Source: Penium margaritaceum
Lineage: Eukaryota > Streptophyta > Zygnematophyceae > Desmidiales > Peniaceae
Direction of reading: 5' to 3'
NCBI GenBank assembly: GCA_023375785.1
Contig: SZWC01001584.1
Location: forward strand, 92,789 to 156,788
Length of the DNA stretch: 64,000 nucleotides
Below, in pieces: positions 46,401 through 56,304 of this stretch (within the stretch, counting starts at the first letter, position 1; every line of letters starts with the position of its first letter). A program made the translations under genes and the position numbers. The notes beneath the pieces were generated by a model, which made no database searches, was not told the DNA's origin, and saw only the letters and a list, made by a program, of their open reading frames with translations.

Positions 46401-48977
46401 CGCACACCCTACGAGTTGTGGTATGGGCTTCGAGCGGACCTGCGCCTCGCCCGTGTCTAGGGCTCCCTTGCCTGCGTCCGGTTCACGCCGGAGCAGCAGG
46501 GGAGCAAGTTCTCTCCGTTGGGCCGCCTCTGCGCCTTCGTTGGCGTCGCCCCGCGGTCAAAGGCCTGGCGGTTCTGGGACCCCGAGCGCCACCGCATCGT
46601 GGAGTCCCGTGACACTCTCTTCTTCGAGCATCTCGCCTTCCGCGACCTTGCTCGCATCCACACTCTACGTGCTGCTCATGCCCCTGGGTGTTCCGGTCCC
46701 CGTCGTGTGGGGGAGGCTCCTGGTCCGGTTGGCACAGTGCCCCCATCCAGTGCGGTCACTCTGTCGCCGGCACCCTCGGGGCTGTCCCCAGCGGTTGTGT
46801 CCACCAACACCCCCAACCCCGCCCCGTCTGTGGCTCGCTCCTCTGCCCCTGACTCTCCGCGCTCGCCTGTGTCCACGTCTGCATCCGAGTCTGCCTCCAC
46901 GTCTGCGGCTCTGCCTGATTCTGCGTCTGTTTCTGCGTCTGAGACTGAGTCTGACCCTGAAGCTCAGTCTGATCCCGCGTCCGCATCCATGTCTGGCGCT
47001 GAGTTGTCCCTGTCTCCGGTCAAAGATGCGCCTGCGTCTGCCGTGGGCCTGACCCCAGCTGGTGATGCCACGCCAGCCTCGAGTGGCATGCCTGCTGTGT
47101 GGTCCACACCGACATGTGAGTCAGCAGCGTCCATTGCCCCTGCCCCGTCGGACCCCTACACACGGGCACCCGGCGGACGTCTCCGCCCGCGCCCCACGCG
47201 CAGTGTCGCCAGCGGTGATCCGGGCACTAAGGTCCTTGGCCTGAGTACGCGCGGCCTTGCTGAGGTTCACCCTGGCTGTGCCACTGGTGCGGCACTACTT
47301 GCTCATGAGCGCGGTCTTGCTCGAGACGCCGCTGAGTCCATGGTGACGATCGACCCTCCCTCTGCAGCATATGCCCTAGCTACACGGAGTGCACCAGTGC
47401 TGGCTCCCGATCCCACCAGTCTGCCTGAGGCCTTGTCGGCCCCTGATGCTGAGTAATGGCGCGCTGCCTGCCAGGCTGAGCTTGATGCCATCCGCGAGCA
47501 CGGCGTCTTTGAGCTGGTGGACTTGCCAAAGAACCGCAAGGCCATCAAGGCCAAGTGGGTTCTACGCAAGAAGCTTAAGCCAGACGGCACTGTGGAGCGC
47601 TACAAGGCGCGCCTGACAGCAAAGGGCTTCTCTCAGGTCCCTGGTGTGGACTACACCGAGACCTTTGCCCCAGTTGGGCGGATGACGACCACACTCACGT
47701 TGCTGAGCCAGGTGGCACAGCACGACTGTGAACTCCATCAGATGGATGTCAACAACGCCTTCCTAAATGGGGATCTTGAGGAGGAGATTTACATGGTCCA
47801 GCCACCTGGCTTTGAGGATGGTACCGGTCGCGTGTACCGGCTGCGAAAGGCCTTGTACGGCCTGAAGCAGTCACCGCGCTGCTGGAACCAGGAGATCACC
47901 AGCATGCTGAGACGCGCTGGGTACGTTCAGAGTGATGCTGACCCATCCCTTTTCATCTCACAGTCCCCAGCACCGCTTGCTGCCATCCTCGTCTACGTGG
48001 ACGATCTTCTGATCGCCTCGCCCTGCCTGGGAGCAGTGAATGCTGCCAAGGCCGTTCTCTCCTCGGCCTACAAGATGAAGGATCTTGGTGAGGCCTCTAT
48101 CTTTTTGGGGATGGAGATCGTGCGCGACCGTGTTCGTCGCACACTCTGTGTCCATCAGGGACGCTACGCAGAGACCGTGGGGGAGCGCTTTGCCGACCTC
48201 CTCGTGGCTGTCCGCACGGCCTCCACGCCCATGACCCCTAAGGGGCAGGCCGCCCTGAAGGTCGATGACCCAGCGGACCTGGGGGAGCCAGTTGATGTGA
48301 CCCTGTACCTGCGAGTCATCGGCTCGCTCGTGTACTTGGCCACCACGACACGGCCCGACATTGCCTTCACTGTCAACCTGCTCGCCCAGTTCTCGCAGGC
48401 TCCGCGCCAGCGAACACTGGAGGCCGCAGTCCGGTGTGAGCGCTACGTTTTGTCCACGGCACGCTTCGGCCTGTGCTTTCGCGAGCAAGTGTCCGTTGTG
48501 CTCGATGGATACACAGACAGCGACTGGGCGTGGAGTCCAGATGGCAAAAGCCGCACCGGCTACATCTTCCTCATGGGAGGCATTGCAGTGTCTTGGTGAA
48601 GTGGGAAGCAGGGCTGTATTGCACGTAGTACTGCTGAGGCAGAGTACGTTGCCCTAGGCGCCGCTGCAGCGGAATGTGTCTGGCTCGTCCGTCTGTTGCG
48701 TGAATTGCGTCAGTCCATTCCCCCTATGGTTCTCCAGTGTGACAACATGAGCGCGGAGGCCATCGCCAAAAACTCAGGTGTGTTCCATGCACGCACGAAG
48801 CACATCAATGTCGAGCATCACTTCGTGCGTGACCTGGTTCATCGTGGTGAGATCCGAGTCATCCACGTGAGCACTGACAGGCAGTGCGAGGATTTTCTGA
48901 CCAAGGCTCTGGGTCGTTCGAAGTTTCATGCGGCCACTCGTTCCCTTGGACTCTGCCCCACCCCTGTTGCAGGTTGA
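43263..48977 (+). pseudogene. Element E gag-pol polyprotein (few stops)
   Basis: One frame throughout. The start ATG at 43263 (MPKQTSSSMATDA) leads into a polyGln tract. Gag core 43980-44560 (PPKWFDSDPPVF, DFRSWEPCFRMW), Ser/Gly-rich linker, then a short CX2CX3HX4C knuckle at 44802-44840 (CFNCGGDHRYPDC). Protease WVVDSGATHHMT about 45330. Integrase about 45760-46460 with HSDLMGP, RSDRGDEY and NGVSERWN. Ser/Pro-rich linker to about 47450. RT with YVDD at 47994-48005. RNase H to the stop at 48975-48977. Nine in-frame stops: TAG/TAA at 43464, 43476, 43500, 43596, 43650 and 47454 (Gln positions), TGA at 45768 and 48597 (Arg), TAG at 46458 (Trp). No frameshift is seen, so this is the best-preserved long frame apart from H. 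Confidence 0.9.
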
Positions 48978-49090
48978 TTCCTCATGTGCCACCCTATATG
49001 TGCCGTGCCTACTGCTTGCAGTGGCTGTGCGTTTCCTGCTCTATACAGCGTCAGTGTCTGCATGTACATGGACGTGTTTCGCCCTCCGGT

Positions 49091-49100
49091 CATGGGGGAG
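49091..49100 (+). promoter_or_regulatory. Element E polypurine tract
   Basis: CATGGGGGAG immediately before the 3' LTR. Confidence 0.8.
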
Positions 49101-49413
49101 TGTTGTTGTGTGTGTTGTACACAGCTTACGGTGACCCCTCGGCTCATGTCCATTCACGTGCAGATCCCTGAGACTGGCGACAGAGGCAGCAGGCCGGCAG
49201 CCGGTGGCGACGGGCGCCCAGAAGACTTCCGTATTTTGTAGACTCGTGCTGTGTCATAGCACGTAGGCGTGCAGCCTATTAGGATATAGATCTCGTCGAC
49301 GTAGTCGTTCTAGTTCAAACGGCTCGTCGTTCTGACATGTCTGCAGGGAATTGTGACGAAAACTGTGTTTTTGCCACTGTTTTGTCCTGCTAGAAAAATA
49401 GCGTCGTTGTGCG

Positions 49414-49509
<96 letters not shown>

Positions 49510-49888
49510 ATCCACTAGGTCCGTGGCACTATTTAGGTTGGCCAGACCTCAGTTGTCATTTCNNNNNNNNNNNNNNNNNNNNNNNNNNNNNNNNNNNNNN
49601 NNNNNNNNNNNNNNNNNNNNNNNNNNNNNNNNNNNNNNNNNNNNNNNNNNNNNNNNNNNNNNNNNNNNNNNNNNNNNNNNNNNNNNNNNNNNNNNNNNNN
49701 NNNNNNNNNNNNNNNNNNNNNNNNNNNNNNNNNNNNNNNNNNNNNNNNNNNNNNNNNNNNNNNNNNNNNNNNNNNNNNNNNNNNNNNNNNNNNNNNNNNN
49801 NNNNNNNNNNNNNNNNNNNNNNNNNNNNNNNNNNNNNNNNNNNNNNNNNNNNNNNNNNNNNNNNNNNNNNNNNNNNNNNNNNNNNNNN

Positions 49889-49932
<44 letters not shown>

Positions 49933-50139
49933 TCCACTAGGTCCGTGGCACTGTTTAGGTTGGCCAGACCTCAGTTGTCATCCCTCTCTGCATATTTCAA
50001 CTTTTGCAGCTTCTGACACTTGTGTTTGTGTCCCTAGCCAACCCCTTGCTGTTCTCACTTCCACCTGTGTGTGCTAATGAGTTAGCTAGCCGGCTTGTGT
50101 TGCCACGCTAGCGACAGCATTGCTAGGAGCTGTCCCTCA
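49101..50139 (+). repeat. Element E 3' LTR with expanded TG repeat and assembly gap
   Basis: It matches the 5' LTR at both ends. Where the 5' LTR has a short TGTTTGTGTGTG, this copy has a long (TG)n at about 49419-49508. Then come LTR sequence, an N run, a second (TG)n ending in CGCGCGCGCG, and the LTR segment again. The repeated CATCCACTAGGTCCG block on both sides shows that two LTR pieces were joined across the gap. Confidence 0.8.
49563..49888. other. Assembly gap (326 N)
   Basis: Run of N inside the element E 3' LTR, flanked on the right by (TG)n. Confidence 0.99.
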
Positions 50140-50596
50140 ATAAATACTTGTCGCGGCGCACAGCGGGTGTCGCACGCGGCAGCACAAGATCTGTCCTAAA
50201 ACCGGTCCAAAACCAGTGTTTTGGCCGTAACTCAGCGCAGACATCTCAAAACGCTACGCCGTCTGAACCTAGACGTGCACAATCACAAGGCGGACGCTAC
50301 GACTGGTCACATGCATGCATCCGACATCAAACAGTGGACACACAATGCAAAACATGCAGATCGGGCACACGGCCAGTCCACCGATAAACTCCTACGTGTT
50401 GCAAAAAAACTGCAGGAGGTTCCGGCCAGCGTCCAGAGCTCTGGAACGGTCGTCAGTCAGCTCCAAGCAGGTAGTCCACCACCAGACGACGTACCGGTAC
50501 CACTAGGGTCCGCATCAGGGATATGCACAAGTATGGACACTGCCGAGTGGTCACAAAAAACTATGCAGGTCGACAGGAGTGTCACAAATCACAACA
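50140..50596 (-). repeat. Element D 5' LTR, distal part
   Basis: Begins with ATAAA, the right target duplication of E. It matches 12208-12387 and 18445-18723. On the minus strand the LTR starts TGTTGTGATTTGTG at 50596. Confidence 0.82.
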
Positions 50597-50668
50597 ATGT
50601 TTTGCTCTCCATGACTCTCATCGGCCCCGTCTCACACCACTCATCCAGGAACCTACCTAGCAATTCCA
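50597..50668 (+). repeat. Element B 3' LTR, right part
   Basis: ATGTT (target duplication of D) then the LTR tail (TCATCCAGGAACCTACCTAG), matching 4313-4377. The AGCAT duplication of B follows at 50669-50673. Confidence 0.8.
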
Positions 50669-50673
50669 AGCAT

Positions 50674-51956
50674 GTCTCTAGATGGGGTGATACGGGTGTG
50701 CAGATGTCAACAGATCAACTTTCTGAAGGTGCACACGGCACCCTAAATGCAACCGATTGAATCTGTTATGCGGCCAATCCGATTTGACACCTACGAAATA
50801 TGTCTCCATCCCAGTTATTTGTCGGTGTCACACTCAATACTCCCTTCAGCCTTTAGTACATCTCAATCATTAAGCAGAGTAAAATAGATATGAAACACAG
50901 TGCCTAACAATGTTGGGCCTGACAGAGAAGAATTTGCAACACATGAGGGAAAATCATGGAGTGGACTTCATTAGGGAGATTGCCGTAGGAGGACCAGTGG
51001 AAGATGATGGCCTACAGTGTTGACATGAAATTTGACTTGGCATAAGTTATGAATAGGCTTGTCATGTGAAGTGATACAACCGACTCTTATCTCACCTACA
51101 CAACCATTGTCATGCCTACTGCCATGTGCCACTCACATGTGCAGTGACAGACTAGCCTAATTCCTACCATAACGTCTGCTTTGAGTGGCTGCGTGTAGGC
51201 AGAAGGCAAGCCAGGATATTGAATTGGAACTCGATGATTACAGGTAGAGCCGGATGTGCGTTGCCACGACCTGGGGTGCATTCAATCCTGCATGGAAACA
51301 AATGAGCCGACGTGTGCACACACAAGCACTTGAGCAACAGTGAGGTACATGTGAGGCAATCAGGGGAGTTCAGAAGGGGAAGAGCAAGCAGCTGCATCAT
51401 TAGATGCGGTCTCAGGAGCCATAGAAAGCTCATCATCCGCCACATTCATTACCCTCACCTCTCAAACCTTCATTCGTGCGTCATCCACACCTTGGTCCGG
51501 ATGATGCGATGGTTGCACATCCCCTTGTGCAGGGTCGTGAAGTATGCAAGGCAGCCAGCACAGGCAGACACAAGACAGGCAGGGAAGCACCCCACTCCCG
51601 GCCACTTCATGCTACCCCTTCACTGTGACGGAAATTGCTGTCTGGAAACCCACTCTCGCACGCAGTCGACCAAGGTTACCTGGTAGCCCATGTGTCCACC
51701 ATTCAGATGCTTCCTGGCACACAACAACCTGCGCTACTCAGCTCTGCTGCTCAGCCCATACAATGGAATCCAAGAAAAGCCTTCCAGTCGCTCCGGAGCG
51801 ATGGGACACAGGACTTCCACTCCAACCACGCATGACGTCCAACGTCCTGAACATGTCTTCCGCACAAGCCACGCTCCAACCAATTTGTACAGAGACGTGG
51901 ATCAGGATTCCGCTGCAGACAGGCGCGAACCATTCCCCATACAATGCAGCTGGCGG
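50674..51956. other. Non-repetitive-looking stretch without a recognised gene
   Basis: It looks less GC-rich than its surroundings and matches none of the elements here. Open frames exist (for example 51690-51956 on the plus strand), but I recognise no domain, and they run into the H LTR. It lies downstream, in gene direction, of the kinase gene that H interrupts, so its right end may be that gene's 3' UTR. GGCGG (51952-51956) is the left target duplication of H. Confidence 0.5.
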
Positions 51957-52791
51957 TGTTGGTTTTTGCACATCTCTCATTGTGCTCTGTTGTGTCCTCC
52001 CGGCTTGTGTACATCGGCGTGCAGATGACTGACGGCGAGACTCGACGCTGATGGAGTGTCGTCCGGTGGAGCCGACGCACGCTGAGGACTTCTCGCAGTT
52101 CGCTGGAGCCTCCTCTCTCAGGCGACGCGCTCAGCTCCATCGGCAGGCCTCCTCGGCGGTCGTGCTGCCGGCGGTCATTGACACCGCATTTGCTGCTTGC
52201 ATGCGTTCCAGCGCATCCCATTGCGTCTTCATTGTCATGCACTGTCTAGGGTCCCAGTTGCATGTTGCATGGCCTTGTGTGGCAGCATAAACCGTTGTGG
52301 GCATTATCCGGGTTTAGGCTGCCACAACTCCTCGCTACTATTTTTCTAGCAGATTCTGACCGCACGGCTGCGTTCGCAGCGGCGGTATTATGGTATGGTC
52401 CAGTTTTCAGGCAAAACGGACGACGCCCGGGTTTTGGGCTGTCGGCTGTCTGGCAGGCCTCACCGAGAAAACCTGCCAGCCTGAACTGAGCTATTTTCTG
52501 ATTGGCTGTTGAACTGAGTAACAAGCTCTACAGAGCTGGGGGGGGCCTAGAACTTGGAAGGGTCTCCCATTGTTGTTCATTGTTCATTCCTATTCAGTTA
52601 CTTACAGTTTTCAGCTGCTTTCTGGCGCTAACACTGGCGCGCGCGTTTCTGAGTAACAAACCCAGAGCTTCCAGACTTAGACTCTAGAGCAGCAGACTGA
52701 GGGGGCAGCTGACTTAAGCAACGAGCGTGGAAGCCCGCACGCTGCATCAACAACGCTGCTGCCCCAACATGCTGCCTAGGCTATTCCATTT
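51957..52791 (+). repeat. Element H 5' LTR
   Basis: 835 bp, starts TGTTGGTTTTTGCAC. Using the exact GGCGG duplication, the LTR ends CCATTT rather than the usual CA. Confidence 0.88.
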
Positions 52792-52803
52792 TGGTATCAG
52801 AGC
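52792..52803 (+). promoter_or_regulatory. Element H primer-binding site
   Basis: TGGTATCAGAGC abuts the LTR. Initiator tRNA-Met type. Confidence 0.85.
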
Positions 52804-53091
52804 CAGAGCGTAGCAGCAGCAGCAGAAGACTGACGAACAGGTGCCAGACAACGCCGGCGGACCTCCATACGCGCCAGTGCAGGGGAAATGCTGCCGGATT
52901 TTTTCCGGCAGCATTGAACCGCCTGGTGGCGGCGTCAGATTTTTTCCCACGGCCATTGGGCAAGGGGAAATGCTGCCGAAATTTTTTCGGCAGCACTGAC
53001 CCCCACGCGTGGCGCGAGGAGGTGAGCGGCAGGCGGCGTCTGACGTCTGCGGGCGACGACGCAAGCGGCGACCGTCACCCAGGTGCAGTAA

Positions 53092-53819
53092 CTGGCACCG
53101 CCAGCAGCAGCAGGCGGCAACAGCAGCTCGCAGCAGCACGCAGCAGCAGCAGCTAGCAGCAGCAGCAGCAGCAGCTCACAGCAGCGGCAGCAGCAGCGCA
53201 CAGCAGCGGCAGCAGCGTGCAGCAGCAGCAGCTGCGGGCAGCAGCAGCCCGCACCAGCAGCCCGCAGCGGCAGCAGGCAGCAGCGGCAGCGGCAGCGGCA
53301 GCCGGCAGCAGCGGCAGCAGCAGCAGGCAGCAGCCGCAGCACGCAGCAGCTGCAGCAGCGTACAGCAGCAGCAGCGAGCTGCAGCAGCTGCTGCAGCGAG
53401 CCGCAGCTGCAGCAGCCAGCAGCAGCAGCTGCCAGCCGCGGCTGCTGCTGCTCGCTGCTCGCACGCTGCGAGCAGCGAGCAGCAGCCCGCTGCTGCCAGC
53501 GAGCAGCAGCTCGCTGCTGCCAGGCGAGCAGCAGCCCGCTGCTCGCTGCAGACAGCGGGCTGCTGCCCGCTGACGAAGAGAAAAACGAAAGAAAAAAAAA
53601 ACGGGAAAAAAAAAAAAAAATTCCCCCACCCCCGCAGCCCGCTGCATCCGCCCGCCGCAGCAGCGAGCAGCTGCTGCAGCACGCAGCAGCCGCAGCAGCG
53701 GGCAGCAGCAGCAGCAGCACGCGGCTGCAGCAGCTCACAGCCGTAGCGGCGAGCTGCTGTAGCCGCGGCAGCCGCAGCAGCCTGCAGCAACAGCAGCTGC
53801 GGCTGCAACTGCAACAGCC

Positions 53820-53859
<40 letters not shown>

Positions 53860-53989
53860 GCAAGCAGCAGCAGCAGCAGCAGCAGCAGCGGCAGCAACTG
53901 CAGCAGCAGCAACAGCAAGCAAACAGCAGCAGCAGCAGCAGCAGCAGCACCAGCAGCTGCAGCAGCAACTGCAGCAGCAGCAGCAGCAA

Positions 53990-54021
<32 letters not shown>

Positions 54022-54110
54022 CAGCAACCGCAGCAGCAGCGCAGCAGCAGCAGCAGCGGCAGCGGCTGCAGCGGCAACAGGAGCAACATCAACAGCAGCG
54101 GCCCCAACGT
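53092..54110 (+). repeat. CAG-rich leader of element H
   Basis: About 1 kb of interrupted CAG/GCAGC triplets between primer site and gag, with an A-rich patch near 53580-53625. Long open frames on both strands here (polyAla, polyLeu, polyCys) are a by-product of the triplet repeat. Confidence 0.85.
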
Positions 54111-54120
54111 CCACCGCTGC

Positions 54121-54172
54121 TGACGTCAGCACCCCTCTGCTGACGTCACTGCTGACGTCACTGCTGACGTCA
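54121..54172 (+). promoter_or_regulatory. Array of four TGACGTCA palindromes upstream of H gag
   Basis: Perfect TGACGTCA at 54121-54128, 54141-54148, 54153-54160 and 54165-54172 (spacing 20, 12, 12), 58-110 bp before the gag ATG at 54230. TGACGTCA is the classic CRE/bZIP-factor site. F1, F2 and D carry one or two at corresponding places. Enhancer function is an inference. Confidence 0.6.
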
Positions 54173-54229
54173 TCAACAAAAAAAAAAAAAAAAAAANGGG
54201 GGAAAGGATAGCAAACAAGGGGCAGGATA

Positions 54230-54741
54230 ATGGAAGGGAGCCCTGATGAGGGGTCCTCCTCTAGTGGGGGGACCCCCACCCCTCCCTTCTTGCAGCGTCT
54301 GCTGCAGCAACAGCAGCAACACCCGCCGCCGCTTCGCCAGCAGCCGCCGCCGCTGCAGTAGCAGGATCCACCGCCGCTGCAGCAGCAGGATCCACCGCCG
54401 CTGCAGCAGCAGGACCCACTGCCGCTGCAGCAGCAGACACCGCCGCTGCAGCAGCAGCAGCAGCCGCCGCCTTTGCAGCAGCAGCAGCAGCAGCAGGAAC
54501 AGCAGCAGACGCCGCCGCTACAGCAGCAGCAGCAACTGCCACCGCCGCTGCAGCAGCAGCAGCAACAGCCACCGCCACTGCAGCAGCAGCAGTCGTCGCC
54601 CCTGCAGCAGCAGCCACCGCCGCTGCAGCAGCTGCAGCCGTCGCCCCTGCAGCAGCAGCAGCTGTCGCCCCTGCAGCAGCACCAGCCGCCGCCCGTGCAG
54701 CACCAGCAGCCGCCGCCCCTGCAGCAGCAGCCGCCGCCCTT

Positions 54742-54776
<35 letters not shown>

Positions 54777-56304
54777 CCTCTGGCAACGTTGGCGGCCACC
54801 CTGACCCTCTCGCTGCTCTTCAGCAACAGCTTGCCGCCTTGACGCAGCAGCTTGCAGCGCTGCAGCCGGTCGCTTCACACAGCGCCACCAGTGCGCCGCT
54901 ATCCTTCATTCCCCCAGGGCATGCTAGCCCCGCTGTGTCCGCTGCCACGTACTACCTGGCACAGCAGCAGACTCAGCGCCAGCGGCAGACAGTGACCTCC
55001 GTCCTTGGCCCCACTTTGGGTGCCGACCGCAGGCAAAAGGACTTTGAGACACTTCCACCGCCACTTCAGAGCGGCGAGCAGTTCCGCAGCTGGGAGCTCA
55101 GCTTCCGGATCTGGGCGCAGGGTGAGGGTCTGTGGGCTTACTACACCCTGCCCTACGACTCCACCAAGGCCAATCAGCTGTATGACGCTGGTCGCGCCGT
55201 CCGCGCCCTTGTCCCAGTCGCCCCCCCCGCTTCTCGCCTTGCCATGGAGCCCTTTCTCGGCGACTGCACCGCTCGCGCCATCCCTGACCCTGCAGCTGCA
55301 TGGCACGTCCTCACCAGGCCCCATCGCCTGTCCAGCGACGCTGAGATCAGTCGTCTGCTTTGGGAGTTCAACTCCCTGCGCATGGGGGAGACTGAGACAA
55401 TCACCGCTTACTGGCAGCGGGCGGAGGACATCCTTCGTCGTCTCGGCACATCAGCTCCGCCCCCTCTGTCCGCGCTCCTCACCATCAAGCACGGCGCCAC
55501 CAGTGCGTATGCGGACGTCTTTGTCCATTACCCACAGGACGTTCTCTCCACCATGGCGGCCCAGGGCACTCTCATGCCTTGGGCATACGAGCTCTTCCTC
55601 CGCATTGAGGAAGCTCACCAGGAGTCTCAGCTCCATCGCGCGGAGGCACTTGCTTCCCCTGCCGTCGCCTCCCCTGCCGTTGCCTCCGTGGCTGTCTCCT
55701 CCCCCGCCACCACTACCTCGTCGCTTTCGGGGAAGAAGAAGAAGAACCGCAACAAGAAAGGCAAGGGTCAGCAGCAGCAGCAACAGCAGCAGTCCTCGAC
55801 CGGGTCCAGCAGTGGCGGATCAGTCTGCCACAACTGTGGTCAGCCCGGGCACGGGTGGTACACGTGCCCCCTCCCGACGGACGAGGCTCGCGTCATCGCC
55901 ACCATGCGCCGTCAGCGAGAGCGCCGCCTCGCCTCTGCCGCCGTCGCAGCTGCTGTTCCCGACACTCCGACTTCGTCCAGCAGCTCAGCCCCTTCGGCAG
56001 CTCCGGCTACCCCGCCGACAGCCGCACCGCAGCAGTACTACCCTCAGCCGTCGGCGCCTCCGCTTCCTTCGCCGACTCCGCCCTCCTATTACCCGGGTTC
56101 CGGCGCCGTCACTCCTCAGTCCGTCTACACTCCCGGGCCGTCCTCTCGTGAGCGTCAGCTGGAGCAGTTCATTGCGCTCCAGCTTGGCCTTACTCGCCCT
56201 CCTCCCCAGGGAAGTGCGAGTTGTGTCACATCCTTCACCCCGGACCCTCCCTGCCTGACTGAGACTGAGTTGCGGTCATGTCCTCCTTCTTCGTCTATCT
56301 CGTC
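54230..56304 (+). pseudogene. Element H gag
   Basis: The structural protein of the virus-like particle. Start ATG at 54230 (MEGSPDEGSSSSGG), chosen because F1 and F2 share this N-terminus. A Gln/Pro-rich region to about 54780 holds one TAG at 54359-54361 at a Gln position. The Gag core at 55040-55620 (FETLPPPL, FRSWELSFRIWAQGEG, YWQRAEDILRRLG) is intact, and the zinc knuckle at 55826-55867 is canonical (CHNCGQPGHGWYTC). The frame runs into the N at 56305, beyond which about 940 bp of gag (from 55366) is repeated at 56306-57260, including a second knuckle at 56766-56807. Confidence 0.88.

Larger units (their letters stand above)
41614..50139 (+). mobile_element. Element E: copia element nested in D's 5' LTR
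   Basis: LTRs at 41614-42140 and 49101-50139 start TGTTGTTGTG and end CCCTCA. The target duplications are ATAAG (41609-41613) and ATAAA (50140-50144). The other D LTR shows the empty site, CATGGCATAAGTACC, near 12205-12219. One nearly continuous polyprotein frame runs from 43263 to 48977. Assembly problems: a lone N at 42398 with flanking duplication, and an N run at 49563-49888 inside the 3' LTR. Confidence 0.87.
12013..50596 (-). mobile_element. Element D: copia element inserted in B's 3' LTR, itself hit four times
   Basis: On the minus strand D has its 5' LTR at 50596-41423, the primer site at 41422-41411, leader and gag pieces at 41410-40932, 32892-32696 and 24241 leftwards, pol to 18832, the PPT at 18735-18724, and the 3' LTR at 18723-12013. 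It interrupts element B, with target duplications GTGTT (12008-12012) and ATGTT (50597-50601), one transition apart. The intact B 5' LTR shows the unbroken site near 4308-4312. Elements C, F1, F2 and E lie inside it. D's own length is about 6.9 kb. Confidence 0.83.
3764..50668 (+). mobile_element. Element B: full-length copia element split by nested insertions
   Basis: The outermost element of the stack. The left LTR starts TGTTGAAG at 3764 and the right LTR starts TGTTGAAG at 11466 after a PPT. The right LTR breaks off at 12012 and resumes at 50597, where the missing LTR end is found (compare 4320-4377 with 50606-50668). The 5-bp duplication AGCAT flanks both outer ends exactly. The interval 12013-50596 is element D with four further insertions. 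B's own sequence is about 8.3 kb. The two LTRs differ by a few percent by eye, so B is old. Confidence 0.88.

Noticed and set aside
43263-48977. Alternative genetic code (TAG/TAA as Gln) as an explanation for the stops
   Set aside because: Stops also replace Trp and Arg and include TGA, which deamination explains with one mechanism. It is kept only as a test in the findings.
49353-50077. Open frames across the N run and TG repeat
   Set aside because: They are produced by unknown bases and a dinucleotide repeat.
51544-52032. Possible host exon running into element H
   Set aside because: The frame continues into the H LTR and shows no domain. The kinase stop codon on the other strand explains this locus better.
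52935-54786. Very long polyLeu/polyAla/polyCys frames on the minus strand
   Set aside because: These are shadows of CAG-repeat DNA, without start context, domain or conservation.
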